In this document: in pieces, positions 28,401 to 38,019 of the stretch | Numbering within the stretch: position 1 is the stretch's first letter | Layout: each line of letters opens with the position of its first letter | Notes under the pieces: generated by a model | Told to the model about the DNA's origin: nothing | Databases searched by the model: none | Seen by the model: the letters and a program-made list of their open reading frames with translations, nothing else | DNA from: Pachysolen tannophilus NRRL Y-2460 | Taxonomy: Eukaryota; Ascomycota; Pichiomycetes; Alaninales; Pachysolenaceae | Assembly (NCBI GenBank): GCA_001661245.1 | Contig: KV454012.1 | Span: 1 to 64,000, forward strand | Reading direction: 5' to 3' | DNA: 64,000 bases | Translations under genes and position numbers: made by a program

Positions 28401-30530
28401 ATCTGTGAGAGTTAAATCATTATTCATATTGAATTTGGGTTGAGAAACATATGACATTAAAGAAATTAAATTAGAATATTCTTTCAAAAAATCATTAGTT
28501 GAATCTTTATCGTTATACAACCAGCAAATTAATAATATCATGTATCCTATTGAAACTCTCGGATCAAGCGATAATTGTAAAGAATTAAGCAATAACTCTT
28601 CTATGGACTGCAATGGTGTAATGACTTCTTCGCCTCTTACAATATCCCCTATAGTAATAGATCTTGCAATTTGTTTGAATTCATCATTTGAAGAAATTAT
28701 GTTTGTCAAAATTATACAGGAAAACCATACTTTATAAGGATTTAGTTTTATATTTGAATCATAGTCCATCAAAGTTTTAAAAATATTTCCAAGGGGAATA
28801 TTTGCTGAACGATTCATCAAAGGTTTAGAATCTATTTTCAGTTGCTGCTGCTTATCATCGATATTGTTTGAGACATCATTCGAAAGCGCAGTAGAATCTG
28901 AAGTTTCAACAACGTTATTTTCAGTACTACTTATGGCTGAAGATTCTGTATTCACATTGCCATTGACTTCTGTGGTTTCGTATTTTGTGCCATTCCCATT
29001 TTTTTCAATTTCTTCATCTCTTTTACCATTAATTGGTATACTATCACCATTTTCTTGTGGATGAGAATTATTTTCTTCCTCTTGTTTTTTTTCTCTTTCT
29101 ACATATGTTCCATTCATTCTTTCGTATTCCAGAATTTGATCATCTAAAAATGCTTTTTTAGCATCATAATTATCTTCAAAGTATGCTTCAAGAACAATTG
29201 AACTAGCAACTCTAATATCAAAAGTATGGACCGAATTACAATATAACAGCCAATTCAATAAAGCTACTGTAACTGGAATTAACTCTAATGAATCTGACTC
29301 CTGGTTGTTGTTGTTGTTGTTGTTGTTGTTGCTGTTATTAATGTTATTATTATTATTTGAATTAGGAGCTGAAGGATCAATATATGGAACATCTATCTGA
29401 GAAAAACTTAATTGCAAATCTGGATTTGATTTTATCAAATTAGCACATGCTAATAACGATTTAGATTTTATCTTATTTGGAGTTTTCATTATGAAAATTA
29501 ACCTTAATAAGCTGAATAGTATTCCATTATCTGCAAGGATTTTTTGATTTACATGATTATTATCAATTATAAATATCTCAATGATTTTTATAGATCTAAT
29601 CATATTTGCAATTTGTTGATCAGTTCTCCATATGAATTCAGGATCATTTAATGGTTGATTAATTAAATTTGATAATTTTGGAACATAATTTGTTTCTAAA
29701 AACAATGTTTGATTTGATGAATTATAATTCAATAATTCAAATATTAATTTTAAACAATCTTGAACAACAATACTACCTTCAATTCCTCCTTCTAAATTTA
29801 TAATTTGGAAAATTTTATCAAATGAATTTTCAAAAGCAATTAATTTTTGTATATTAAAATTATTTTGTGATAAATTAGTTAATAATAAAATAGATTCATT
29901 TCTAATTGGTTCATGAACATCATCCAATGTTTGAATTAAAACTGACAAATTCAAAGGAAAAGATAATAAACATTCTTTTGTTCGTACTGTTCTTGTTGAA
30001 ACTAAAAGTTCTAATACTTGTAAAACATATAATTTTATATAAAAATCATTATTTTCACTTATTAAATCAATTAAAAGATTAATATTTGATTCATTTGATA
30101 ATAATTCATCAGCAACAAACAAAGATATTTGATCAATTGGTGTTTTAATATTTGCAAATTCAGAATCTTGAATTCTAAGATTTTGATCTCTAAAATTTAT
30201 AGTAATTAATTCATCTTCATCTTCATCAGCAATATTTTCATCTGTAAGATCTGTTTTAATAAATAAAATTAAAAAAGTTTTCAAAATCGATTTTACTATA
30301 TTTAAATCATCTAATTTCTTAACAATTGAAAAAGTCGAAATTAAACCTTTTAATCCATGTGCAACAACAAATTCTCTATATTGTCGACTAAAACCTTTTA
30401 ATGTTAAAATAGCCGCCCTTTTATCTGAAAGTAACGTAGAATGGTTTAACCGATCACATATTGTAATAATAGTCTCTTCAACCGATTGTTGCTTACTATT
30501 GGTCGATAAAAACCCAGATATAGCATCCAT
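25452..30530 (-). CDS. USO1: Uso1/p115 vesicle-tethering protein
   Basis: A 1692-residue protein with a globular armadillo-type head (about residues 1-800), a very long coiled coil (about 820-1650) and an acidic C-terminal tail of Asp/Glu. This is the p115/Uso1 architecture, and the length is close to S. cerevisiae Uso1 (1790). The head begins MDAISGFLSTNSKQQSVEET and includes the typical LTLKGFSRQYREFVV helix. Uso1 tethers COPII vesicles to the Golgi with Ypt1 and SNAREs. An Asn-rich run near residues 388-407 and a hydrophilic Asn/Glu-rich insert near 460-560 interrupt the head between armadillo repeats. Many opposite-strand Ser/Phe-rich frames are shadows of the coiled coil. It is divergent from SCC4. 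Confidence 0.95.
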   Translation of the reverse strand: MDAISGFLSTNSKQQSVEETIITICDRLNHSTLLSDKRAAILTLKGFSRQYREFVVAHGLKGLISTFSIVKKLDDLNIVKSILKTFLILFIKTDLTDENIADEDEDELITINFRDQNLRIQDSEFANIKTPIDQISLFVADELLSNESNINLLIDLISENNDFYIKLYVLQVLELLVSTRTVRTKECLLSFPLNLSVLIQTLDDVHEPIRNESILLLTNLSQNNFNIQKLIAFENSFDKIFQIINLEGGIEGSIVVQDCLKLIFELLNYNSSNQTLFLETNYVPKLSNLINQPLNDPEFIWRTDQQIANMIRSIKIIEIFIIDNNHVNQKILADNGILFSLLRLIFIMKTPNKIKSKSLLACANLIKSNPDLQLSFSQIDVPYIDPSAPNSNNNNNINNSNNNNNNNNNQESDSLELIPVTVALLNWLLYCNSVHTFDIRVASSIVLEAYFEDNYDAKKAFLDDQILEYERMNGTYVEREKKQEEENNSHPQENGDSIPINGKRDEEIEKNGNGTKYETTEVNGNVNTESSAISSTENNVVETSDSTALSNDVSNNIDDKQQQLKIDSKPLMNRSANIPLGNIFKTLMDYDSNIKLNPYKVWFSCIILTNIISSNDEFKQIARSITIGDIVRGEEVITPLQSIEELLLNSLQLSLDPRVSIGYMILLICWLYNDKDSTNDFLKEYSNLISLMSYVSQPKFNMNNDLTLTDSLLIILIGVIYDSTSKDSVISRSAFYGLVIKTIGEENYITKLRQFKENDYVVKLSEDSLFHYKKDHLTGLPEVYLTYDFKIFFNNEVFPKIRKLKNPSTEPIGKLSYKILEDLEENNLHLLNQYKEIKDSYDLKINELNELNLKNEEYEKGITEKTQKIDELNESKIYLENKVNELSAKLNEVSDLKANLENSSSKYYEDLQSAMSELSSLENKNKELTTQLNSIKEKTLKSDNDINKMSSDLFKLSREKDNVEKLLKNLEKSSTKDLGNLKKLNADLTSTVKARDEKIVLLETKLTKLMKDLSSNQEKQHLLSSRLSESELESSKLKDLNNELLEKLNVNSRKIELLNTEKDNLTFKLEELNQKKNNEVFKMKQQLDELSKLVENQNKEISVLTTLKSQLEESKLSLEETMNDLKKEIKKLREEASKFEDDNKKLSKQHEDLKQSHEKSMEENSSVIKDLSTKLENFKQLNAELRTKNENLATDLKTENETQKNFESELKAKEKSINDLNDSKKEMEKRIEDLLSEKQKDIELLQNQENEIAALNEELNELNIQLQEIESKSKKSLAEMKQEKEYITEEKNSISSTLEMISLKMNETDSKLTESNSRNELLSKEISSKNEELKSLNKKYEILDNLFKSKTSKYEAELKTLNQNLTEKQKEIEEERKSIGENSESAIKNYLSRISSLERAEKELNEKIDELNDKNEEMERTVIQKNATIAENSDNFKSKEDELISLKKKSDDNLKELEDTKSSLNSTLSDLNKLKASSKELEASKNKINDTYIQDKAKFDSQLKKLQKYNEDLLKKNDDLRNDLAAKLLLLEELKQSWENLQKELNLRTNNLEKRSTELEEKQKSLKSSSENKYNDLKSEKDKIESELSDALARLKDSELERKSLESLNNLKTEETSKLKQTLDELRKKSENLIPKSELDDLILVMSELDDKNKKYKKKLKELSVDVSSDENESDNDDEEDEDDDEEDDNDD

Positions 30531-31384
30531 AATCTATTTCAACAACAAAAAATCAATAGCGCTATGAATATTATATATATATATATATTTATATATATTT
30601 ATCACTATTCCAGCTCAATTAACCTTAACTAGTTTATATATGAATCGATGATTTACGCTGGTTTGCGTGTGTGCGCGCGTGTGTGTGTGTGTACGGTGAA
30701 AAAAAAAAAAAAAAAACTCCACGTAATATAAAATTTCCCGATACCTACCCTCACTTTTTCCAATGGCAAACACTACTGTTTTCTTGCCATTACAAAGCAG
30801 AGGGTTTCGCGTTGCTATAAGTTTCCACATTAGGTACTCAATACACGCTATCGTGTTAAAAATCGTTTCAAACATTTTTTTTTGGCAGATAAGAAGATCG
30901 TTTCGGATTTGGAGCGATACCTTTGGTTTTTTTAGTATTAAGTGAAAAGAATATAAAACTAATGTATAGAAAATGTATATAGATAACTATTACATGTTTT
31001 CAATATTGAATATAAAGTGATTTTTATTGATATTCAGTATTTGAAATATGAAATAACAAAGATTTTTTGAGTTTCAAACTCGGACCAAGTAGTATTGGAA
31101 AGAGGTTTTCCTTTAACTTCTAAGAGATGAGTATCATCGTACACTCACACTCACACTCACACTCACACTCACACTCACACACACACACACACACACGTAA
31201 AAAGTGAAAAATATAAATTTAACGCGCGTTTTCAATGCGTACATATGAAAAGTTTGTTAGTTATTTATTTATATATATATTATTTAATACGGAACTCATG
31301 ATTTTTGAACCATTGGGAATAAGTTGTTATTTTTTCTTTTTTGGTGGTAGAGGTTTGTTTGATTGATTTGGTTTTGACTTTATT
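30531..31384. promoter_or_regulatory. Divergent USO1 / SCC4 promoter with microsatellites
   Basis: This 854-bp region carries a TA run (about 30571-30600), a GT/GC alternating run (about 30662-30692), an A run of about 17, a CACTCA hexamer array passing into CA repeats (31141-31196), and an MCB-like palindrome AACGCGCGTT at 31221-31230, about 155 bp before the SCC4 ATG. The last fits G1/S (MBF-type) control typical of cohesion genes. Confidence 0.45.
31141..31196. repeat. (ACACTC)n-(AC)n microsatellite
   Basis: About seven copies of a 6-bp CACTCA unit grade into about eight CA dinucleotides. It resembles the 9-bp terminal repeat in composition but has a different period, so it is better read as a microsatellite than as interstitial telomere. 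Confidence 0.8.
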
Positions 31385-33739
31385 ATGGATTCTACACAGC
31401 TGTTTTATAGTAGTCAACCGATAGGTATACCTAGTTATGCTGAAAAATCTATTTGTCAATATTTTGGTAATATTCAATCAGAAAATTCGTTTAAGATTTA
31501 TAATTTGTTATATTCATCGGATAATTTCTTAAGACTTGCTCATGAAAAAGTTGGAATAACTCTTGATTTAGAGGGGAATTTTGGAAAATATTGTCAATTG
31601 ATTAAGCTGTCGATTAAATGTCTTTTGATATTGGTTAAAAAATATCAAAATTTATTGGATCTTGAATTACAAATTCTTATTTATCTTAAATTATCCAAAT
31701 TATACTATTTTGAAACTGAAAATCATGATTTAGCAGAAGAATTTATAAATAAAGGGATTTCATTAGCTACAAGAAATAATTTAATAAATTTAAAATTTCA
31801 ATGTGAATATTTAGCTTTACAAATTTCAATAGATAATAATCAAAAATTTGGTTTAAAATATTTAAATTTAAAAATTGAAGAATTTGAATCAAAAAATTTT
31901 AAAGGTTTATCTAATTTTTTAAAATTATTGAAATTTAAATATATTAATGTCATTGAACCAAAATATTCTTTAAATATTTTAAGAGATATCTTACAAGATA
32001 GTAACGGTTTAGATTTAACAACAAGACAACTAATCTTAATTAACCAAGTTTCAATTATAATGTATAATGGTAATATGATAGATGTAATACCTATTCTAAA
32101 TGAGTTGGATTATTTACAAAAAAATGAAAATAATAATTTACCACAATTAATTTCAATGAAATTTTTTTTCCAATTATTATATCATGTAAAGAATTATGAT
32201 ATGATCAAATGTAAAGAAAAAATAACGGAAATTGATGAATTTGTAAAATTACAAAATTCTAAAAATTGGCAAGGATGGAACCTGAATGGTGAAATTATTT
32301 TACATTTAAATATTCCTTTGGAACAACTGAATAATGTTTATTCAATTCCAAAAAATGAAGGAGGTAAACAATATATGGAAATTTCTTACAAAGTCTCATG
32401 GTTAAATAGCAATGAATTATTATTAAGATTATACTTTTTAAGTGGATTAGCTTATTTGAATAAATCTTATGATGGGAAGGAAAAATCTTTAAAATTTTTC
32501 CACGTTTGCAAAACATTGATCAATAATGAATTTTCTTATTTAAATCATTTGACTGCATCTCTACAGTTTTACGAGATGAAAATTTTAACTTTAAATTATT
32601 TTAAAATTTTAATCAATTACTATGAAATTTTGGCACGATTTATCTCTAATGATTTCAAATTATATCCTAATGACAAAGATCTGGAATTTTTCAAATTTAT
32701 AGATAACTACAATGCTGGCATGTTTTCTTCTCAAGAATTAATAATTTATCATAAATTGATACCTAAAATATTGTACTTATTTGGTTGCTATTATCAACAA
32801 AAACAACGGTTCTATTCAGCTAAAAATTACTTTATAAAATTGAAGACTCACTTATCTGATTCATCATTGACGGCTCCAGTTGATCTGAGGTTCATGAATG
32901 ATCCAATAAGAGTTTCTTTGATACAGTTTGAAAATTGTATTGGCGGTGATACATCCGCTTCAAAAAATGTTGATAACGAATATTTCATATTATCTAATCT
33001 CAACTTGTTGTTGATCTTAAGTTGGGAATTGAAAATAACTAAAAGCGAAAATGAGTTCATATATAAAAACAAATTAAAAAATGAAATGTTAAATATCTTA
33101 CAAAGCTTAAATGATAACGAAAATGATAATGAAGGAGAAATCCAATTTTCGAATAAAGAAAAGAAATCAGTTCTAATTTCAAATAGTTTGTTAATCCTCA
33201 CAATCAAAATTTTACAAGTCATTTATAATTCATCGACATTATCAGAAATGTGCTCTGTAAATACTGAAAATACCGCTGTTATTAATGTTTCCAAAAATAT
33301 AAATATCTTAAGTTCAATAATTAAGTCTTCGCCAGACTTTGATAAATTGCAAACTTATTCACCAGTGTTAACCTCTGTTTTCTTTTATATATCTTCATTT
33401 TACATTAAAGAAAGTGCACGTATTGATAATAGAGAAAACTTGATTTTGCAAAACTTTCTTAAATGTTATAATTTTGCTAAAATCTCCAGAAATTCAAAAT
33501 TTCTTTTGCTATCAAGTTATAAAATTTATCAGTTAATGTCTAATAGTAGTTCTTATTCAGTTGAAGAGGTTGAGGATCAAAAACTAAAGTACTTGAACTA
33601 TTTGAAATTATATAAGCAAGAATTTTCTGGCAACTACCATTCACCACTAACCACCAATAATAAAGCTATCGCAGATGTTACGTTTGAAACAGAAGGGGAA
33701 GATTACAATGATCTTACTTCTGCTGGAGATGCGATATAA
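31385..33739 (+). CDS. SCC4: Scc4/Mau2-like cohesin loading factor
   Basis: The 784-residue all-helical protein matches the cohesin-loading-factor family (Scc4/Mau2, TPR-like superhelix). The diagnostic N-terminal block has LELQILIYLKLSKLYYFETE, then DLAEEFINKGISLATRNN and NLKFQCEYLALQIS, which are TPR-type helices. It pairs with Scc2 to load cohesin onto chromatin. The protein is longer than S. cerevisiae Scc4 (624), mostly through Asn-rich spacers, e.g. near 575-590. The conserved start (SAxxSxPIGIPSYAEKS-like) and intact helices suggest a functional gene. Divergent from USO1; a CGCG palindrome upstream suggests cell-cycle regulation. The family call is good, though Scc4 diverges fast and confirmation by profile search would help. 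Confidence 0.75.
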   Translation: MDSTQLFYSSQPIGIPSYAEKSICQYFGNIQSENSFKIYNLLYSSDNFLRLAHEKVGITLDLEGNFGKYCQLIKLSIKCLLILVKKYQNLLDLELQILIYLKLSKLYYFETENHDLAEEFINKGISLATRNNLINLKFQCEYLALQISIDNNQKFGLKYLNLKIEEFESKNFKGLSNFLKLLKFKYINVIEPKYSLNILRDILQDSNGLDLTTRQLILINQVSIIMYNGNMIDVIPILNELDYLQKNENNNLPQLISMKFFFQLLYHVKNYDMIKCKEKITEIDEFVKLQNSKNWQGWNLNGEIILHLNIPLEQLNNVYSIPKNEGGKQYMEISYKVSWLNSNELLLRLYFLSGLAYLNKSYDGKEKSLKFFHVCKTLINNEFSYLNHLTASLQFYEMKILTLNYFKILINYYEILARFISNDFKLYPNDKDLEFFKFIDNYNAGMFSSQELIIYHKLIPKILYLFGCYYQQKQRFYSAKNYFIKLKTHLSDSSLTAPVDLRFMNDPIRVSLIQFENCIGGDTSASKNVDNEYFILSNLNLLLILSWELKITKSENEFIYKNKLKNEMLNILQSLNDNENDNEGEIQFSNKEKKSVLISNSLLILTIKILQVIYNSSTLSEMCSVNTENTAVINVSKNINILSSIIKSSPDFDKLQTYSPVLTSVFFYISSFYIKESARIDNRENLILQNFLKCYNFAKISRNSKFLLLSSYKIYQLMSNSSSYSVEEVEDQKLKYLNYLKLYKQEFSGNYHSPLTTNNKAIADVTFETEGEDYNDLTSAGDAI

Positions 33740-34076
33740 GCAGGATTTCTTAAATCAAACTGGAAGTAAATATTTACTTAGTTTTGTGAAAGATATTATA
33801 ACAATAATACTGCTACAATTAACATCTTTGTTGTCGAAACTTTTTTGCCGTGAAACTGTCAATAGTAGTATATATCTATAAAACCAACAATATAGTTATA
33901 AAACCTAATCAAAAATACTAAACTAGAATAAAAAAATGAATTAATAATGAAGTAAAGAATATAAATGTAAAAGACTGTTAAAAAAGAAAAACATTTTGAA
34001 GTGAAATAATGGGAATAAAGATCTGTACTTGATGTCATATAACTCTAATATTCAAGAACAGAACAATAAAAAGAAA
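33740..34076. other. Convergent intergenic region, SCC4 / TPS2
   Basis: A 337-bp AT-rich gap between convergent genes; only terminator-like A/T runs are seen. Confidence 0.4.
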
Positions 34077-36719
34077 TCATTTTCCTGATGATTTCGATAT
34101 TGAATCATTGTTCCTTTTCAAAGTATGAGCTTTGATAGCCGCTTCTGCCCTTTCACTTGATTCGCTATTCTTCAAATGGCCTCTATCATCCAATTCGACA
34201 CTACCACCTGTTTCAAAAATCGAAACTTGGCCGACCAATAATCCCAAAGTATCCAAGACTTGGTGAGAATCAGATAAAAATGCCTTGGCTACGGTTTGCT
34301 TATTAGCAGGACCAACAGTAACAGTATGGATACCGTAATTTTTGAACATGTTTTTCGGTCTATCTTCAGCCTCCCAAGTGGATTCAATCTTGTTTAACGC
34401 AGAAAACATGTCTTCATCGGTCAAATCATCACCTAGGCACAATATAAAGTCAGGAAGCTTTTCGAATGATACTTCCTGTTTGCTGTTGTCAATTGTTGGG
34501 TCTTGTTTTTGACCATGAGCCTTCAACACCAATTTTTTAACAATTTCACCTTTATTAACAAACTTGGGACGAACTTCTAGATTTGCCTTTCCAGACATGA
34601 TTTCAACGTCATATTTCAATGCGACAGTCTGTAAAAGCTCATTTTTACATTTCAAAGCCTGAAATTCACCAAAATCAGGATCAGCTTTCCTATAGTGCCA
34701 AGTAATAGCTACTTTTTTGAATTCTATAAATGCACCCGGTGTCTTATCGGTATATTTGGTGAAAATTTCTTGTACTTCTTTCTGCCATGACATATCAAAC
34801 GACTCAGCCAAATTAATCCAATTTACTTCATTGACGCCTTTCATAAAGCATCCATGTTCTGCTGATAATCCTAATTGTGGGTTTTCAGAACCAAGCCATT
34901 TATCCAAAAACAGTTGATCTCTTCCACTGATAATCCATATTTGATTTTTTGGGTCCTTTAACAATTCGTTTAATATTCCTTTAAGACGACCAGATGGAAT
35001 TGCAGCACTTGGTTCTTTTACAATCGGGGTTAACGTACCATCATAATCGAATAAAAATAATCTTCTCTGGGCCGATTGATAACTCTGCAAGAGTAAAGGA
35101 CGATTTAAATAAGGAGTACCATGGATGGAGACATTTTCATTTAAATTTTCAATTAAAGATCTAAGGAAATTTGAAGTCCAATCTTGAATAGTGTTTTTAG
35201 ATACTTCTTTATATAATTTATTTTCCAAAAAAGCTTTTGTTTCACTTTGCATTGATAAGCAATCATGGATACTCTTAGCAACTCCAACAGAATCCCAAGG
35301 ATTAACCAAAATAGCATCAGTCAATACAGCAGCGCTACCTGAAAATTCCGATAAAATTAGAGGAGAGTGATTATCTTTTTGACAAATGACAAATTCTAAT
35401 GAAGTGGTATTCATACCATCTCTAATTGAAGTGATTAATCCTAAATCTGCAACTCTTAATAAGGCCAAATACTCATCTTTTTCTATTCTCATTTGATAAT
35501 GTTGAACCGGAGTTGAATTAAGAGATCCATAAGTACCATTTATGTTACTGACAATTTCATTAACTTTTTTCTCAATTTTATTTGTATGATAAGGTGTAGG
35601 AGAACTTACCTGAATTAACACTACTTTATCTCTCCATTCTGGATACATTGAAAGAAACATTTCAAAAGCTTCAAGTTTTTGAACAACACCTCTAACAGAG
35701 TCTAATCTATCTCTACCAATAATAATTTTTTTATTTTGATTTAACTCTTTAATCGCTTTCATTTTCTCTTCAATTGTTGGTTGGAAAGCATCATGTTGAA
35801 TTTTTACTGTATCTATACCTATTGGTAAGACAACCATGGCAACATGTGCACCATAAGCAGTTATTGAATCTGGTTTAACTTCACAACCTAATAACCTGGC
35901 GCAGCAACTTACAAAATGCCTTGCAAAAGAATATGATTGAAATCCAATTTGATTAGCGCCCAACATACCATCCAATAAATGTTTTCTCTTGGCAATACAT
36001 CTGAAATATTCCGAGGATGGGAATGGAGCATGGATGTATAATCCAATATAAGCTTCAGGTAAATCCATTCTCAAAATTTGAGGTAATAATAACAAATAAT
36101 AATCATGAATCCATATAATATCACCAGGTTTATAAATACTTCTAATCTTTGCGGCATATGCTTCATTAAATTTCACATAATCGTACCACCAATCTGCTTC
36201 TGCTCTACCATTTGAAGAATCACCTTGTATATAATGGAAAACTGGCCATAGTATATTTTCAGCATATTTTGTCCATCTATTTTGATCTCTTCTTAATAAC
36301 CAAACAGGATGTATCTTGTCACTGTTATTTGCCTTATGAATCTTTTTCTCAATTTTCTGTTTATCATCATCATTCAAATATAACGGATCACTGTCCTTCG
36401 AACCAGTAGGTTTTACAGAAAAATCATCAATTGTTGTTAATTCACCAGTCCAAGCAATCAAATGGCTTTCCCAATCGGTTTGTTGTTCCAAAAAATAATT
36501 TGATGAATATAAAGAAGAATTTCCTCTAAGGTGTCTAACATTCCATTCACTTTCACAATTTTCCCTATAAATTTGATTCGGTATAGTTGTCATAACATTT
36601 AAAATTCTACCACTGAGTTTTAAAAGTTTGCCATCCTGTGGCTGAACCACCCTATTACCAGCTGGAAACGCCAAGATCTCTTCATCAACTCCTGGATTCT
36701 TAGTTATGAAATTCGACAT
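34077..36719 (-). CDS. TPS2: Trehalose-6-phosphate phosphatase Tps2
   Basis: 880 residues (S. cerevisiae Tps2 has 896) in two domains. The N-terminal GT20 trehalose-synthase-like domain (about 1-555) includes WPVFHYIQGD, IWIHDYYLLLLPQILR and GLITSIRDGMNTTSLEF. The C-terminal HAD-type phosphatase (about 565-830) has the nucleophile motif LFLFDYDGTLTPI, the IISGRD block, and GDDLTDEDMF. It dephosphorylates trehalose-6-phosphate in the cytosolic trehalose synthase complex with Tps1. In Tps2 proteins the GT20 part is usually inactive and structural. The catalytic HAD Asp residues are all present. It starts at the first ATG. Trehalose production protects against heat and desiccation; no clear STRE element was noted in the upstream DNA. 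Confidence 0.96.
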   Translation of the reverse strand: MSNFITKNPGVDEEILAFPAGNRVVQPQDGKLLKLSGRILNVMTTIPNQIYRENCESEWNVRHLRGNSSLYSSNYFLEQQTDWESHLIAWTGELTTIDDFSVKPTGSKDSDPLYLNDDDKQKIEKKIHKANNSDKIHPVWLLRRDQNRWTKYAENILWPVFHYIQGDSSNGRAEADWWYDYVKFNEAYAAKIRSIYKPGDIIWIHDYYLLLLPQILRMDLPEAYIGLYIHAPFPSSEYFRCIAKRKHLLDGMLGANQIGFQSYSFARHFVSCCARLLGCEVKPDSITAYGAHVAMVVLPIGIDTVKIQHDAFQPTIEEKMKAIKELNQNKKIIIGRDRLDSVRGVVQKLEAFEMFLSMYPEWRDKVVLIQVSSPTPYHTNKIEKKVNEIVSNINGTYGSLNSTPVQHYQMRIEKDEYLALLRVADLGLITSIRDGMNTTSLEFVICQKDNHSPLILSEFSGSAAVLTDAILVNPWDSVGVAKSIHDCLSMQSETKAFLENKLYKEVSKNTIQDWTSNFLRSLIENLNENVSIHGTPYLNRPLLLQSYQSAQRRLFLFDYDGTLTPIVKEPSAAIPSGRLKGILNELLKDPKNQIWIISGRDQLFLDKWLGSENPQLGLSAEHGCFMKGVNEVNWINLAESFDMSWQKEVQEIFTKYTDKTPGAFIEFKKVAITWHYRKADPDFGEFQALKCKNELLQTVALKYDVEIMSGKANLEVRPKFVNKGEIVKKLVLKAHGQKQDPTIDNSKQEVSFEKLPDFILCLGDDLTDEDMFSALNKIESTWEAEDRPKNMFKNYGIHTVTVGPANKQTVAKAFLSDSHQVLDTLGLLVGQVSIFETGGSVELDDRGHLKNSESSERAEAAIKAHTLKRNNDSISKSSGK

Positions 36720-38019
36720 TTGTTACAACTTCAAGTTTATCCAAAGTATTTGAAATTTCTATAATTATTATGATGCAAAGAAAAACATAAAAACAAGAGA
36801 AAAAAAAATTCAAATGAAAGTCAATTCAACAATTTTTGAAAAAAATGAAATTTAATGAAAATTTATGGTCAATGGATATCTAAATGAGTTATTTCAAGTT
36901 TTCTAATTGCTTCTTACTATTAAAATATTAATATTAATATTAAAATTAATGTTATTATTACTATATATTGCCCAGTGCTTTTCCCATACTCATTACTATG
37001 GTGTCAGCAGACGCTTCGAAGAAAAAAGAAAAGTCGGGAAATTTCAAGTTCCGGGGTAAAGAAAAATATACCGAGAAAATTGTTTTTTCGGTAGGTGTCA
37101 CGTGTTTGTTTTGCAGGCTCTATGTTAGAACCGATAATAGTATTCCGGTGTGTCTGCATTAAAATTATCAATTAATTCCGGCCCATTTTCTGCCCTTGGA
37201 TACCCTTGGTGATTGTTTCCAATGATGGAACGATGGGAAGGTGGGACGATGGGAACTATGGGAACTATGGAACAAAGCTCAATAGTGGTTTATATATTAA
37301 ATTGAATGATTATCTTACTCTTTATGGATGTCTCTAAGAGGATCTTAATGAGCTCATACAGTTTTTTTCTTTTATTGTTGTTCTACAACTTTACAAAAAT
37401 TATTCAAGTTTTTAAGGTATATACATATATATAGGAAAAGTTTCAAAAAATTATCAGCTTTACAAGTTGATCAATAGAATAGACTTTAATAGTTTACTGT
37501 CTAAAATGTATCTTTTTTTTTTTCTTTGGAAACAAAAAAAACAAATTTCCCCCACCATTAAGTTCGCTACTTTATTAGCTTGTTAACTAGTTTGCTATTT
37601 AAGTATGCTAGTGCCTTTTAATATCTAGAGAGATGGCTCTTTCTTTCTTTCTCTCTTATCATTTTCGGAAATAAAAGAAAGAAAGAAAAAAAATACCTTC
37701 TCGAAACCGGACGGCGCAGAGTTTATCGGTACTAATTCATTAGTACTAGTTTTCATCGGCACTAGTCTTTATCGGCAAAAGAATGGTAGATAATGTAGTG
37801 GTAGCTAAGTAATATTATTGTTGTTTTCGCCTATTGGAGAGCACTTCCTCGATCAAGTAACTAATACGAATGTAATGGTGGAAAATCTTATCTGCATATT
37901 TCCACGTCCATGATTTAGGTGGAAATTTTTGTATTATAAAAAGGTTATGAAATGATCATTTTTCAATTGTTAATCATTGTTCTTTGTCATTATTTTCAAC
38001 TACTTCTCATTTACGGAAT
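36720..38019. promoter_or_regulatory. Divergent promoter, TPS2 / first FAD oxidase
   Basis: A 1.3-kb region. It contains AT repeats (about 36930-36965), a purine-rich imperfect repeat of GATGGGAA-like units (about 37208-37275), and a cluster of CGG triplets with two CATCGG/TATCGG-ACTA-like copies at 37722-37776. The CGG cluster lies about 240-300 bp upstream of the oxidase and may bind a zinc-cluster factor. No gene was recognised. Confidence 0.4.

Noticed and set aside
25504-29064. Many Ser/Phe-rich plus-strand frames across USO1
   Set aside because: They are antisense shadows of the Lys/Glu/Leu-rich coiled coil of USO1.
31141-31196. Interstitial telomere
   Set aside because: The unit is 6 bp then 2 bp, not the 9-bp terminal unit, so a simple microsatellite explains it better.
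36968-37162. 64-codon plus-strand frame upstream of the FAD oxidase
   Set aside because: No family features; ends quickly and lies in a promoter region.
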